From the NCBI RefSeq assembly GCF_002356335.1, contig NZ_AP018165.1, positions 4,650,001-4,714,000 of the forward strand: a DNA stretch of 64,000 nt, given 5' to 3'. The position numbers and the translations under genes were made by a program. The stretch's first letter is position 1; each line of letters starts with the position of its first letter. The notes beneath the pieces are model-generated. The model had not been told where the DNA came from, ran no database searches, and saw only the letters and a list, made by a program, of their open reading frames with translations. This document shows, one piece after another, positions 36,189 through 45,488 of the stretch. This DNA comes from [Mycobacterium] stephanolepidis. GTDB lineage: Bacteria > Actinomycetota > Actinomycetes > Mycobacteriales > Mycobacteriaceae.

Positions 36189-37883
36189 ATGGGATTCCTC
36201 AAGCCCACACTGCCCGTCGTCGATATCGCCGAATGGAGCAAGGGCACCCGCGCCGAGAAGATACGTCCGATGGCCCGGCACTGGGCCGAGGTGGGCTTCG
36301 GGACACCAGTGGCCTTGCATCTCTTCTACGTCCTGAAGATCGGCCTGTACATCCTCGGTGGCTGGCTGTTCGCCATGGTCTCGACTGACGGAGTCGGACC
36401 TGCCGACTGGTCCGCACCCATCGTCTTCCAGAAGGTGGTGCTCTACACCATGCTGTTCGAGGTCATCGGCCTCGGCTGCGGCTTCGGCCCACTCAACAAC
36501 AGGTTCTTCCCTCCCCTGGGTTCGATCCTGTACTGGTTGCGTCCCAGCACCATTCGCCTGCCACCCTGGCCGCGCATCCCCCTCACCCGAGGCAGCGCAC
36601 GAACCCCCGTGGATGTGGTGCTGTACGCCGCCCTGCTGGCGATGCTCGTGGTCGCGCTGTTCTCCCAGCCCGCACCGACGGGGCTGCTGCCCCTCTGGCC
36701 GGTCGTCACCATACTCGGATTGCTGGCCATCGCCGGCCTACGCGACAAGGTGATCTTCCTGGCGGCGCGCGGCGAGGTGTACGGCGCTCTCACCGTGACA
36801 TTCCTCTTCACCGGGGCCGACATGATCGTCGCCGCCAAGCTCATCTTCGTCGTCATCTGGATGGGCGCGGCGACGTCAAAACTCAACCACCACTTCCCCT
36901 TTGTCATCTCGACGATGATGTCCAACAACCCGCTCATCCGTGCCAAGCGGCTCAAGCGGGCATTCTTCGAGAAGTTCCCCGACGACCTGCGCCCCGGACG
37001 GCTCTCCCGCGTCGTCGCACATCTGAGCACCGCGGTCGAGATGTTGGTGCCCATCGCCCTGTTCTTCGGTCATGGCGGCTGGGGCACCACGGTGGCCGCC
37101 ATCGTGATGGTGTGCTTCCACCTGGGCATCCTCACCGCCATCCCGATGGGTGTGCCGCTGGAGTGGAATGTGTTCATGATCTTCGGCGTGCTGTCGCTGT
37201 TCTTCGCGCACACGAACATCGGTCTGCGCGATATGGAACATCCCGTGCCGGTGCTTGCCCTATTTGCGCTCAGCGCCGGGGTGGTTATCGCAGGAAACCT
37301 GTTGCCCCGCAAGATTTCCTTTCTGCCGGGCATGCGGTACTACGCCGGCAACTGGGACACCACACTGTGGTGCATCAAACCGTCGGCCAGCGCGAAAATC
37401 GACAAGGGCATCGTGGCGATCGCGAGCATGCCGCAGGCCCAGATGGAGCGCTACTACGGCACCGACCAGGCACCGCTGCTCATGTATATCGGCTATGCGT
37501 TCCGCGCCATGAACACGCACGGGCGGGCCATGTTCACGCTCGCGCACCGGGCCATGGCGGGCCCGAGCGGTCGCGACCGCGAAGATGATTACGTCATCAC
37601 CGACGGTGAACGGATCTGCAGCACGGCGATCGGCTGGAACTTCGGCGACGGGCACATGCACAACGAGCAGCTGATCGCCGCGATGCAGGAGCGGTGCCAG
37701 TTCGAGCCGGGTGAGGTGCGCATCGTCTTACTCGATGCTCAGCCCATCCATCGTCAAACCCAGCAATATCGACTCGTGGACGCGGCCACCGGCGAGTTCG
37801 AAAGCGGCTACGTTCGGGTGGCCGACATGGTCAACCGTCAGCCTTGGGATGACGAGCTGCCCGTGCACGTCAACACCCGGTAA
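36189..37883 (+). CDS. DUF3556 polytopic membrane protein
   Basis: 564 aa with about nine membrane segments between residues 40 and 380, then a ~185-residue soluble C-terminal domain (from RYYAGNWDTTLWCIKPSA). Signature stretches include GLGCGFGPLNNRFFPPLG and KLNHHFPFVISTMMSNNPLIR. Function is unknown. The predicted KstR control and the neighbouring lipase suggest a lipid or sterol role, but this is inference. Start ATG 36189 fits a GTGGGG ribosome site. Confidence 0.85.
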   Translation: MGFLKPTLPVVDIAEWSKGTRAEKIRPMARHWAEVGFGTPVALHLFYVLKIGLYILGGWLFAMVSTDGVGPADWSAPIVFQKVVLYTMLFEVIGLGCGFGPLNNRFFPPLGSILYWLRPSTIRLPPWPRIPLTRGSARTPVDVVLYAALLAMLVVALFSQPAPTGLLPLWPVVTILGLLAIAGLRDKVIFLAARGEVYGALTVTFLFTGADMIVAAKLIFVVIWMGAATSKLNHHFPFVISTMMSNNPLIRAKRLKRAFFEKFPDDLRPGRLSRVVAHLSTAVEMLVPIALFFGHGGWGTTVAAIVMVCFHLGILTAIPMGVPLEWNVFMIFGVLSLFFAHTNIGLRDMEHPVPVLALFALSAGVVIAGNLLPRKISFLPGMRYYAGNWDTTLWCIKPSASAKIDKGIVAIASMPQAQMERYYGTDQAPLLMYIGYAFRAMNTHGRAMFTLAHRAMAGPSGRDREDDYVITDGERICSTAIGWNFGDGHMHNEQLIAAMQERCQFEPGEVRIVLLDAQPIHRQTQQYRLVDAATGEFESGYVRVADMVNRQPWDDELPVHVNTR

Positions 37884-37894
37884 CCGGCTGACAC

Positions 37895-38900
37895 GTGTCG
37901 GTGGACGCGACTATTGTCGCCCCCGTGACGGCACAAGCCATCGAGGATGAATTTCTTTCGCACACCGAACAATATCGGCGCGAAATTCTGGCCCACTGCT
38001 ACCGAATGACGGGCTCCATCCACGATGCCGAGGACCTGGTGCAGGAGACTTACCTGCGCGGCTGGAAGGCCTACGAACGGTTCGAGGGCAAGTCGTCGGT
38101 GCGCACCTGGCTCTACCGGATAGCCACCAACACCTGTCTGACGGCGCTGGAGGGCAAGCAGCGCCGCCCGTTGCCCACCGGGCTGGGAGCACCCAGCGCC
38201 GACCCGCTCGCCGAGTTGGACGAGCGCACCGAGATCCCGTGGCTCGAACCGCTGCCCGACGATGCGACAGACCCGGCCAGCATCGTGGGTTCACGGGAGT
38301 CGGTACGTCTGGCGTTTGTCGCCGCATTGCAGCATCTGCCCGCCAAACAGCGCGCGGTGCTGGTGCTGCGTGAGGTGCTGCAATGGAAAGCCCAGGAGGT
38401 CGCCGAGGCGATCGGTTCCACCACCGCCGCCGTGAACAGTCTGCTGCAGCGCGCCCGTGCACAGCTCCAGGAAGTATCGCCACGCGAAGAGACCCTGCTG
38501 GAACCCGAGGACCCGATGCTGCGGGAGCAGCTCCGCCAGTACATCAACGCATTTGAGCGCTATGACGTCGACGCGATTCGCGAAAATGTTTACCACCGAA
38601 GCGATTTGGGAGATGCCGCCGTTCACCGGTTGGTATCAGGGCGGGCAGAGCATCGCCACGCTCATCAAGGAACAGTGCCCCGCCGAGCACGCCGGCGATA
38701 TGCGCCTGCTCGAGACGTCAGCCAACGGCCAGCCCGCCATCGGGCTCTACATGCGCGAGAGCGACGGGGTGCACCGCCCGTTCCAGATGCACGTCCTGGA
38801 CGTCACCCCGGAGGGCGTGGCCCATGTGGTGTGCTTCTTCGACATCTCGCTGTTTGAGAAGTTTGGACTGCCAACCGAACTCACCGACCTCGACACCTAG
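37895..38900 (+). pseudogene. sigG: ECF sigma factor SigG with C-terminal frameshift
   Basis: The sigma-2 and sigma-4 regions are intact: [42 protein letters not shown], and [26 protein letters not shown] (quoted in parts). A SnoaL-like C-terminal domain follows. At about 38577-38582 the phase changes: [12 protein letters not shown] is followed in the +1 phase by [21 protein letters not shown], the expected SigG continuation, which runs to TAG 38898. One inserted base (a C near 38579) explains it. As it stands, the protein would end at 38857 with about 90 unrelated residues. Start GTG 37895 or 37925. The adjacent DUF3556 and lipase genes match the Rv0182c-Rv0183 arrangement. Confidence 0.82.
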
Positions 38901-38939
38901 GTTGTGGCGGATTCGTCTCGCATTTTCGCGCCACAACCT
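38899..38939. terminator. Hairpin between sigG and aminopeptidase gene
   Basis: AGGTTGTGGCG (38899-38909) pairs perfectly with CGCCACAACCT (38929-38939) around a 19-nt loop. It begins in the sigG stop codon and lies before the stop of the convergent aminopeptidase gene (38958). It is a likely bidirectional terminator. Confidence 0.65.
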
Positions 38940-38957
38940 CGGTCTCGGCGCAGCCGC

Positions 38958-40436
38958 TTACCGCTGAGCAAGGCTCCCCGGGAATAGGTACTGGTCCGCG
39001 GGGCGGGTCGTGCTGTGGAACCACGCGGTGAAGAACCCGGAGAGGTCCTTGCCGGTGACCTTCTGCACGTACGCCTCGAACTGCGGCCAGGTCGCATTGC
39101 CCCATTTGTGCGCCGACGGCCATGACCGCAAAATCTCCAGGAATGCCTTGTCCCCGATGGTGCGACGCAACGCATGAAGCGCCAGCGGGCCCTTGCCGTA
39201 CACACCGAGCGGATTGAAGACCTCGTCCGCACTGCACTCGGCAGCGTCCGGGCACATGTCGTAGAGCAGGTTCCCCCACACCTTGTCCTCATCCCAAATC
39301 TTCTCGACGGTCTCGCGGTAGTGCTTGTCGATGGACTTGCCTTCCTTCTCCTCCGACCACATCCACGGCAGGTACGAGGCGAAGCACTCGTTGAGGCAGA
39401 TATCGCGCCACTGCTCGACCGACACCACGTCGCCGTACCACTCGTGGGTGTTCTCGTGCACTACCACCGACAGTCGCTTTTCCTCCTCGGTATCGCGGCT
39501 GAACGTGTAGTACGGGCGAGTCTGAGTTTCCAGGGCACTGAATGAAATGTCCTCGCGGATCGGGTCGGCGAAGATGCCGCCCGCCGCGACATGCGGGTAC
39601 TTGCCGAGCTTGGATTCCAAGAAGCTGAGCACCTCGGGCAACCGCGCCTCGGCGCTACCGGAGCCCGCGTCGGGCGCAAACGCGCTCACCACCGGAGTAC
39701 CGCTGGGCAGCGTGGACCGGAACACCGAGAAATGATCCACGGCGAACGGAACCAGGTACATGGCAACCGGATTCGGCTCGTTCCAGCTGGTAGTGGTCCA
39801 GCCGCCGGACTCGGTGGCCTTGCCTTCCCGGCCACCGCCCACGGCCACCCACGACGACGGCACCGTCGCGGTGAGTTTGAACGGCGCCTTGTTCACCGGG
39901 GTGTTGTTGGACGGGTACCAGTTCTCCGCGCCATCGGGTTCACCGCCCTTGGCATAGCCACCGCTGGTGCTGCGTACCCAACCCGGCAGCGCACCGAGAC
40001 CGCGTTCCTTCGCCTCTTGCTGCTCGTTGAACGCATACGTGACCGTGGTTGTGAAGGAGCTTCCGGTACGGATGCCCTTGTCCGGAGTGACGGTCATTTC
40101 GTGCTCGCCGCTGAATTCGGTGCCGGCCGGCCGGCCGTCCACGGTGGCCGTCACCGTTCCCAGATCCGAGAAGTCCAGGTTGAAGCTCGACAGGTTCTGG
40201 GTGGCGGCCGCTCGGATCACCATCGTGCCGTTCACATCGGTGGTCTCTGGATCGAAGCGCAACGTCAGGTCGTACTGGGTGACGCGGTAGCCGCCGTTGC
40301 CATCCTGCGGAAAATAGCTGTCGATCCCGTTGGGCGATCCCGGGGTGAAGACATCGGTCGCCTGCGCGGGCGCGGGGGCCACGCCGATCACGAGCGCCGC
40401 CAGAGCGGCCGGGATCCCGAGAGTCTTGAGAATCAT
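38958..40436 (-). CDS. Secreted M1-family zinc aminopeptidase
   Basis: 492 aa with a signal peptide (LGIPAALAALVIGVAPAPAQA, residues 5-25). An N-terminal beta domain (30-220) is followed by a gluzincin catalytic domain. The site VVVHENTHEWYGD (HExxH) plus Glu in NECFASYL, 19 residues downstream, is intact. It lacks the C-terminal helical domain of cytoplasmic aminopeptidase N, being about half the length of PepN. It probably trims peptides outside the membrane. The ribosome site AAGG lies within the 13-bp hairpin arm 40441-40453 (see findings). Confidence 0.86.
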   Translation of the reverse strand: MILKTLGIPAALAALVIGVAPAPAQATDVFTPGSPNGIDSYFPQDGNGGYRVTQYDLTLRFDPETTDVNGTMVIRAAATQNLSSFNLDFSDLGTVTATVDGRPAGTEFSGEHEMTVTPDKGIRTGSSFTTTVTYAFNEQQEAKERGLGALPGWVRSTSGGYAKGGEPDGAENWYPSNNTPVNKAPFKLTATVPSSWVAVGGGREGKATESGGWTTTSWNEPNPVAMYLVPFAVDHFSVFRSTLPSGTPVVSAFAPDAGSGSAEARLPEVLSFLESKLGKYPHVAAGGIFADPIREDISFSALETQTRPYYTFSRDTEEEKRLSVVVHENTHEWYGDVVSVEQWRDICLNECFASYLPWMWSEEKEGKSIDKHYRETVEKIWDEDKVWGNLLYDMCPDAAECSADEVFNPLGVYGKGPLALHALRRTIGDKAFLEILRSWPSAHKWGNATWPQFEAYVQKVTGKDLSGFFTAWFHSTTRPADQYLFPGSLAQR

Positions 40437-40440
40437 GTGA

Positions 40441-40492
40441 GCCTTACGTAGAGCGGGCCCCTGTGACCCTGATGAACGACTCTACGTAAGGC
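40441..40492 (-). promoter_or_regulatory. RBS-containing long inverted repeat upstream of aminopeptidase gene
   Basis: Arms GCCTTACGTAGAG (40441-40453) and CTCTACGTAAGGC (40480-40492) pair perfectly over 13 bp with a 26-nt loop. In the leftward mRNA the 3' arm ends 5 nt before the ATG at 40436 and includes the AAGG that is the only ribosome site, so folding would hide it. It may be a translational switch, an operator with two TACGTA half-sites, or a terminator for the upstream VOC gene. Confidence 0.55.
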
Positions 40493-40510
40493 GGCACGAA
40501 TCGCGGGCAG

Positions 40511-40912
40511 CTACTGCAGGTGTGCCGGATCCATCCAGCTGACCTCCCACACGTGTCCGTCCAGGTCACGGAACGACCGTCCGTACATGAAGCCAAGCTC
40601 CTGCGCCGGCATCCAATCCACCCCACCGGCGGCAAGCGCCGCATCCGTCAGTTCATCGACACCCTCCCGACTGTCGGCCGAAACACAGAGCAGCACTTCA
40701 CGATTCTTGGAGGTATCGGCGATGTCGTCGGCGATGAATCCGCGGAACCGGTCTTCCTCCAACATCATCACCCAGCTCTGTTCGTTAATGACCATGCAGA
40801 GCATGTTCTCGTCGCAGAACTGGTCGTTGAAAGAGAAGCCGAGGTGATCGAAGAACTTGCGGCTGGCCGCGGCGTTGGCGATGGGAAGGTTGACGAACAG
40901 CATGCGGGACAT
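40511..40912 (-). CDS. VOC superfamily (glyoxalase/bleomycin-resistance-like) protein
   Basis: 133 aa. The paired beta-alpha-beta-beta-beta repeats are visible, starting MLFVNLPIANAAASRKFFDHLGF and ending SFRDLDGHVWEVSWMDP. The latter carries the conserved D-x-D-G-x-x-W-E metal-side motif. This group is often called extradiol dioxygenase-like, and no precise substrate can be given. Confidence 0.86.
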   Translation of the reverse strand: MSRMLFVNLPIANAAASRKFFDHLGFSFNDQFCDENMLCMVINEQSWVMMLEEDRFRGFIADDIADTSKNREVLLCVSADSREGVDELTDAALAAGGVDWMPAQELGFMYGRSFRDLDGHVWEVSWMDPAHLQ

Positions 40913-40983
40913 CGGGTCTCCTCAGTGCGTAGACAGTGGCGTTTCCACCGTTCATCAGTACCGACTACCCGGAGTCCGGAAAC

Positions 40984-41679
40984 TCATCGCCGTTCCCATG
41001 CGTACTCGGGAACGGCGCGCAAAATATCGATCAGGTACCGCACGTGCGGCTCAACCCATTCTGGCCTTAGCGCCTCCCACCGCCAGGTAAACAGGTTGGA
41101 GTTATCGAACCTCATCGGCAATTGAAATCGCCGGTCGGTCAGCATGCGGTGCATAGTGCCGGGGTTCAATACGTCATAGGCGAATCGGTTGTTGTTGGTG
41201 CGGATGTGAAAGCGCCGGTTGAAGTCCTCCGACTCCAACTTGAGATCCCCGAGCCCCATCGCCTCCTTCAGTCCGGACAGCGCCCCTTCGGGAGTCACCA
41301 CCAGCATGTTCGGCGACGGCGGCGTCCTCACAAACGTCACCATTGCGGTGTAGGTAACCTCGGAGTTCTCCGATGAGTCACCCGTCCGATACATGTAGGT
41401 GAACGACACGAAGGGCACCCCATCAATGACGCCGCGAATCACGTCCGTCGCAGATCGACTGTGTCCCAAACCAAATGGTGCATGGGCCGAAAGCCTGACA
41501 AGACCGGGTTCATTCTCGGCGAAACTCCATCCCCGACCAGACGCGAAGGACCATAACCACGCCGAGCGCCGTTGACGGTTCCGCTGAACTGCCTTGAACA
41601 ACCACACGCCCAGCAGCACAAGTCCGCCGAAACCCACAGCGAGCGCACCGAAGATCAGCACGCTGAGCAGCGCACCCAT
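40984..41679 (-). CDS. Single-helix membrane protein, paralogue flanking LemA (second copy)
   Basis: 231 aa. An N-terminal membrane helix (LLSVLIFGALAVGFGGLVLLGV) is followed by a cytoplasmic or periplasmic domain. It shares with the upstream paralogue (42301-42984) the motifs FGLGHSR, SFTYMYRTG/SFQYTYKVTTG, TPPSP, FNRRF/FNKRF and RFAYDVLNP, and a closing VPEYAWERR versus IPAYAWEQH. Function unknown. Its start is directly after the lemA stop, so the three genes form an operon. Confidence 0.7.
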   Translation of the reverse strand: MGALLSVLIFGALAVGFGGLVLLGVWLFKAVQRNRQRRSAWLWSFASGRGWSFAENEPGLVRLSAHAPFGLGHSRSATDVIRGVIDGVPFVSFTYMYRTGDSSENSEVTYTAMVTFVRTPPSPNMLVVTPEGALSGLKEAMGLGDLKLESEDFNRRFHIRTNNNRFAYDVLNPGTMHRMLTDRRFQLPMRFDNSNLFTWRWEALRPEWVEPHVRYLIDILRAVPEYAWERR

Positions 41680-42291
41680 CTACTGCTGTGGAGGTGGATT
41701 CAGTCGGTCGAAGGCTCCGCGAATATTGGGCACCTTTCGCGCCTCTGGATCGTCGAGTTCGAAGTAGTCGGCTGCGGTGAACCCGAACCATTTCGCCACA
41801 ATGTTGGAAGGGACCGTCTGGACCTTCGTATTGAGCGCACGCACATTGCCGTTGTAGAAGCGCCGACCCGCCGCGATGCGATCTTCGGTGTTGGCGAGTT
41901 CGCTCTGAAGTGCGACGAAGTTCTGAATCGACTGCAGCTGCGGGTAACTCTCGGCGATGGCGAAGAAACGCCCCAAGGCTCCAGAGAGCTGCTGCTCAGC
42001 CTGAGCCTGAGCCGTGACGCCCTGATGTGTGGCGGCCGCATCCCGAGCAAGGTTGCGTGCAGCGGTCACCTGCTGCAACGTGTTTCGCTCGAATTGCGCT
42101 GCGGTGCTGGCTACTTCGACAAGGTTGGGAATGAGGTCATGGCGGCGCTGCAGTTCGACATCGATCTGCTTCCACGCTTCCTGGACCAGATTGCGGATTC
42201 TGACGAACCCGTTGTATGTGGTCAGCAGCCAAAGTCCAATCACCAGCGCGAAAAACACCGCGACGATGGCGGCGATCAGAAGTGGAGTCAT
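41680..42291 (-). CDS. lemA: LemA family protein
   Basis: 203 aa with one N-terminal helix (LLIAAIVAVFFALVIGLWLLTTY) and a helical, coiled-coil-like domain. Family motifs are FVRIRNLVQEAWKQIDVELQRRHDLIPNLV (residues 30-60, in parts), YPQLQSIQNFVALQSELANTEDRI and FYNGNVRALN. LemA proteins are N-out envelope proteins of unclear role, often next to TPM-type genes. Here they are replaced by two copies of another membrane family on both sides. Confidence 0.9.
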   Translation of the reverse strand: MTPLLIAAIVAVFFALVIGLWLLTTYNGFVRIRNLVQEAWKQIDVELQRRHDLIPNLVEVASTAAQFERNTLQQVTAARNLARDAAATHQGVTAQAQAEQQLSGALGRFFAIAESYPQLQSIQNFVALQSELANTEDRIAAGRRFYNGNVRALNTKVQTVPSNIVAKWFGFTAADYFELDDPEARKVPNIRGAFDRLNPPPQQ

Positions 42292-42300
42292 TTCCTTCTC

Positions 42301-42984
42301 CTAGTGTTGTTCCCACGCATACGCCGGGATTGGTTCGACGGTATCTATCAGGTACTGCACCTCGCCGGCGATCCTCTGCTCATCGAGCTTGCCGCGACGC
42401 CAAGTCAGCAGTCTCCCGTTCTCGAATCGCAAGGGCTGCGAATATCTTTGGTCGGCCAACATCCGCTCCATGGCCCGCGGATTGAGCACGTCATACGCAA
42501 ACCGCTCCGGATTGGCCTTGACGTTGAACCGCTTGTTGAACTCGTCGGATTCGAACTCCAGATCCGTAAACCCCACGGCACGAGCGAGTCCCGCAAGTAG
42601 GCCCTCGGGCTTGATCTCCAGCCGATACGGCGACGGTGGCGTGACGATGCAGGTCACCATGAAGTAGTAGGTCTCGGTGCTCCGCTGGTCGCCACTGCCG
42701 GTGGTCACCTTGTACGTGTACTGGAACGACACGAATTCGTGACCACCGATGCTGCCGTTGAAGACGTCCTGACACCTGCGGCTATGCCCCTGCCCAAAGG
42801 GCTCATCATGGGACAAACCCAGCAGGCTCTGGTCCTCGGCGGTGTACGTCCAACCGTGCGCCTGCGCCCAGGCGCTGAGGATAGCGATTCTCTTCTGCCG
42901 CATCCGGGACGAGAGGAACCACACCCCCGCAAAGGCCAGCACGAAGAGAGCGACACCCGTCGCGATCAGCAGGCTCTCAGACAC
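42301..42984 (-). CDS. Single-helix membrane protein, paralogue flanking LemA (first copy)
   Basis: 227 aa from GTG 42984, with a strong GGGGAG ribosome site. It has an N-terminal membrane helix (LIATGVALFVLAFAGVWFL), then the shared domain described for the gene at 40984-41679 (FGQGHSRR, CQDVFNGSI, TPPSPYRLEI, FNKRFNVKA, RFAYDVLNP). It opens the lemA operon, with 9 nt to the lemA start. Function unknown. Confidence 0.7.
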   Translation of the reverse strand: MSESLLIATGVALFVLAFAGVWFLSSRMRQKRIAILSAWAQAHGWTYTAEDQSLLGLSHDEPFGQGHSRRCQDVFNGSIGGHEFVSFQYTYKVTTGSGDQRSTETYYFMVTCIVTPPSPYRLEIKPEGLLAGLARAVGFTDLEFESDEFNKRFNVKANPERFAYDVLNPRAMERMLADQRYSQPLRFENGRLLTWRRGKLDEQRIAGEVQYLIDTVEPIPAYAWEQH

Positions 42985-43098
42985 GATCTCCCCCTCGCCC
43001 ACCGTTGCCCCTGCACACATCGTACCGGTACACCGAGCATTACCTGTTAGCTCGCCGAATTCCACACTCGAGACAGTCCAGGACGGCAAGATCGGGGT

Positions 43099-44646
43099 AT
43101 GCAATTCACCCAGTGGCTGCACCGTGCCCTACAGCAGGACCCGAAACGCCCCATCACGATCGACCAGGGGCGGGAACGCACCGTGGAGCAGTTCGCCGAC
43201 CGTGTCGCCCGGCTGGCCGCGGGCCTTCGATCACTCGGCGTCCGACCGGGCGACCGGGTGGGCATGCTGTCGCTGAACTCCGACCGTTACGTCGAATACC
43301 TCACCGCGGTGCCGTGGTTGGGCACCGCACTGAACGCCGTCAACATCCGCTGGAGCCTTGCCGAGATCGGGTACTCCCTGCGCGAGTCGGGCACCCGCGT
43401 GCTGCTGGTCGACGACGTGTTCAAGGCTGCTGCCGCGCCCTTGCGCACCGCGTGCGCATGCCTGGACACCGTCATCTACTGCGGTGACGGTCCGACACCC
43501 GAGGACATGATCGGGTATGAGGACCTCCTGGCCGCACACGAACCCATCGACGACACCCGTACCGGCGGCGCCAGCCTGCTGGGCGTCTTCTACACCGGCG
43601 GAACCACCGGAAACCCCAAGGGCGTCATGCTGTCTCACGACAATGTGCTGACGTCGGCGATGGGGTCGCTGTCCACCGGCAATTTCCTCACCCGGGGCGG
43701 TCGGCTGCTGCATTCGGCACCGATGTTCCACATGGCCGACTTCAGCGCCGTGATGGCGGGGAACCTGTCCGGTTCCACGCATGTGATCATCCCGTCGTTC
43801 ACACCGCAGGGGGTGCTGGATGCCGTCGTCAAACATGACGTCCAGGACATGTTGTTGGTGCCCACCATGATTCAGATGCTGGTCGATCATCCGGCGGCCG
43901 CCGAGCTCGACCTCAGCGGTATCCGCGGAATCACTTACGGCGCCTCGGTCATCTCCGAGGCGGTGTTACAGCGAGCCAAGCAGGTGTTCCCCAACGCGCG
44001 ATTCACCCAGGCCTATGGGATGACCGAGGTGTCTCCCGTGGCGACGCTGTTGCTACCCGATGATCATGACGACCCCGCGCTGCTGCGCTCGGCGGGACGC
44101 GCGGCGCCGCACTGCGAGGTCAAGATCGTCGACCCGGATGACAACGAGGTGTCGCGCGGCGAGATAGGCGAGGTAATCGTCAAGGGCGACAACGTCATGC
44201 TCGGCTATTGGGAGCTACCCGATGAGTCGGCAAAGGCCATCCGGAGCGGGTGGATGCACACCGGCGACGCCGGCCGGATGGACGACCGGGGCTACGTATA
44301 CATCGTCGATCGCATCAAAGACATGGTGGTGACCGGAGGCGAGAACGTCTACTCGGCCGAGGTAGAGAATGCACTGGCCAAACATCCGGCGGTGGCGGCA
44401 TGCGCGGTGATCGGCATCCCCGACGAGCAGTGGGGGGAACGCGTGCACGCCGTCATCGTCAAACAGACGGAAGCCGCGTGCTGCGATAGCGACTTGCAGG
44501 AGCATTGCCGCGCGCACATCGCCAACTACAAGGTGCCGCGCAGCTTCGAGTTCGTCGACGAGCTTCCCCTGTCGGGAGCCGGAAAGATTCTCAAACGAGT
44601 TCTCCGCCAGAAATATTGGGAGAAAAGAGACGCCGGAGTCTCCTGA
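43099..44646 (+). CDS. Fatty-acyl-CoA synthetase/ligase (FadD)
   Basis: 515 aa ANL-superfamily enzyme. A3 motif FYTGGTTGNPKGVMLSHDN near 160-178, A5 YGMTEVSP, A8 DRIKDMVVTGGENVYSAEVE, and the C-terminal catalytic Lys in GAGKILKRVL. It activates a carboxylic acid as acyl-AMP then acyl-CoA. Chain length cannot be told; the neighbours (SDR, then alcohol dehydrogenase) suggest an alcohol or sterol side-chain pathway. It is followed 49 nt later by the SDR gene on the same strand. Confidence 0.88.
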   Translation: MQFTQWLHRALQQDPKRPITIDQGRERTVEQFADRVARLAAGLRSLGVRPGDRVGMLSLNSDRYVEYLTAVPWLGTALNAVNIRWSLAEIGYSLRESGTRVLLVDDVFKAAAAPLRTACACLDTVIYCGDGPTPEDMIGYEDLLAAHEPIDDTRTGGASLLGVFYTGGTTGNPKGVMLSHDNVLTSAMGSLSTGNFLTRGGRLLHSAPMFHMADFSAVMAGNLSGSTHVIIPSFTPQGVLDAVVKHDVQDMLLVPTMIQMLVDHPAAAELDLSGIRGITYGASVISEAVLQRAKQVFPNARFTQAYGMTEVSPVATLLLPDDHDDPALLRSAGRAAPHCEVKIVDPDDNEVSRGEIGEVIVKGDNVMLGYWELPDESAKAIRSGWMHTGDAGRMDDRGYVYIVDRIKDMVVTGGENVYSAEVENALAKHPAVAACAVIGIPDEQWGERVHAVIVKQTEAACCDSDLQEHCRAHIANYKVPRSFEFVDELPLSGAGKILKRVLRQKYWEKRDAGVS

Positions 44647-44695
44647 GATACCTGGTGTACCGTGGCGCCCACGTCGATCGTCAAGGAGAAAACGC

Positions 44696-45436
44696 ATGGG
44701 ACGCGTCACCGGGAAAATTGCTCTGATCAGTGGAGGAGCACGTGGAATGGGCGCCGCCCATGCGCGCGCTCTCGTCGACGAGGGCGCCAACGTGGTGATC
44801 GGCGACATTCTCGACGAGGCCGGTGAAGCACTGGCCGCCGAGCTCGGCCCGAACGCTCACTATGTGCACCTGGATGTCACTGACAAGCAGCAATGGGTCG
44901 ACGCCGTCGCGGCCACCAATACGACGTTCGGACCGGTGAGTGTGCTCATCAACAATGCAGGTATCGCCAACGGCAACCTGCTCACCGACTTCGAGCTCTC
45001 CGAGTGGCAACGCATCCTCGATATCAACCTGACGGGCACATTCCTGGGTTGTCAGGCGGTAGCTCAGACGATGATCGAGAACAAGGCCGGGTCGATCATC
45101 AACATCTCGTCGGTCGAGGGCTACCGCGGCAGCCCCGGCCTGCACGGCTACACAGCGACGAAGTTCGCGGTGCGCGGGCTGACCAAGTCCGTCGCGCTCG
45201 AGCTGGCGCCGCACGGCGTCCGGGTGAACTCCGTCCATCCGGGACTCATCCGGACCGATATGACGGCGGGTATCCCGGAGGACTTTCTACAGATCCCGCT
45301 GGGCCGGGCCGCCGACCCCGCCGAGGTGTCGGCACTGGTTCTTTACCTGGCCAGCGACGAGTCCTCCTACTCGACGGCAGCGGAGTTTCTCATTGACGGC
45401 GGGCTCATCGCAGGAGTGCCGCACAAGACCTCGTAA
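44696..45436 (+). CDS. SDR, 3-alpha/20-beta-hydroxysteroid dehydrogenase-like
   Basis: 246 aa with ribosome site AAGGAGAA. Motifs: ISGGARGMGAAHA cofactor loop (TGxxxGxG variant), GDILDE (Asp at strand 2 for NAD), NNAGIANG, ISSVEGYRG with catalytic Ser, and YTATKFA active-site Tyr-Lys. The sequence resembles FabG3/Rv2002-type 20-beta-hydroxysteroid dehydrogenases. Together with the KstR-like box before the next gene, this hints at steroid or related alcohol metabolism. Confidence 0.85.
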   Translation: MGRVTGKIALISGGARGMGAAHARALVDEGANVVIGDILDEAGEALAAELGPNAHYVHLDVTDKQQWVDAVAATNTTFGPVSVLINNAGIANGNLLTDFELSEWQRILDINLTGTFLGCQAVAQTMIENKAGSIINISSVEGYRGSPGLHGYTATKFAVRGLTKSVALELAPHGVRVNSVHPGLIRTDMTAGIPEDFLQIPLGRAADPAEVSALVLYLASDESSYSTAAEFLIDGGLIAGVPHKTS

Positions 45437-45488
45437 TCGTGCATAGATAGTCGTCAGAGCCACTCTTGACTCGCTGACCACGCACTTT

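Noticed and set aside
38457..38900. A separate small gene downstream of sigG
   Set aside because: Its first ~40 residues are out-of-frame noise, while the rest continues the SigG C-terminal domain, so a frameshift is the better explanation.
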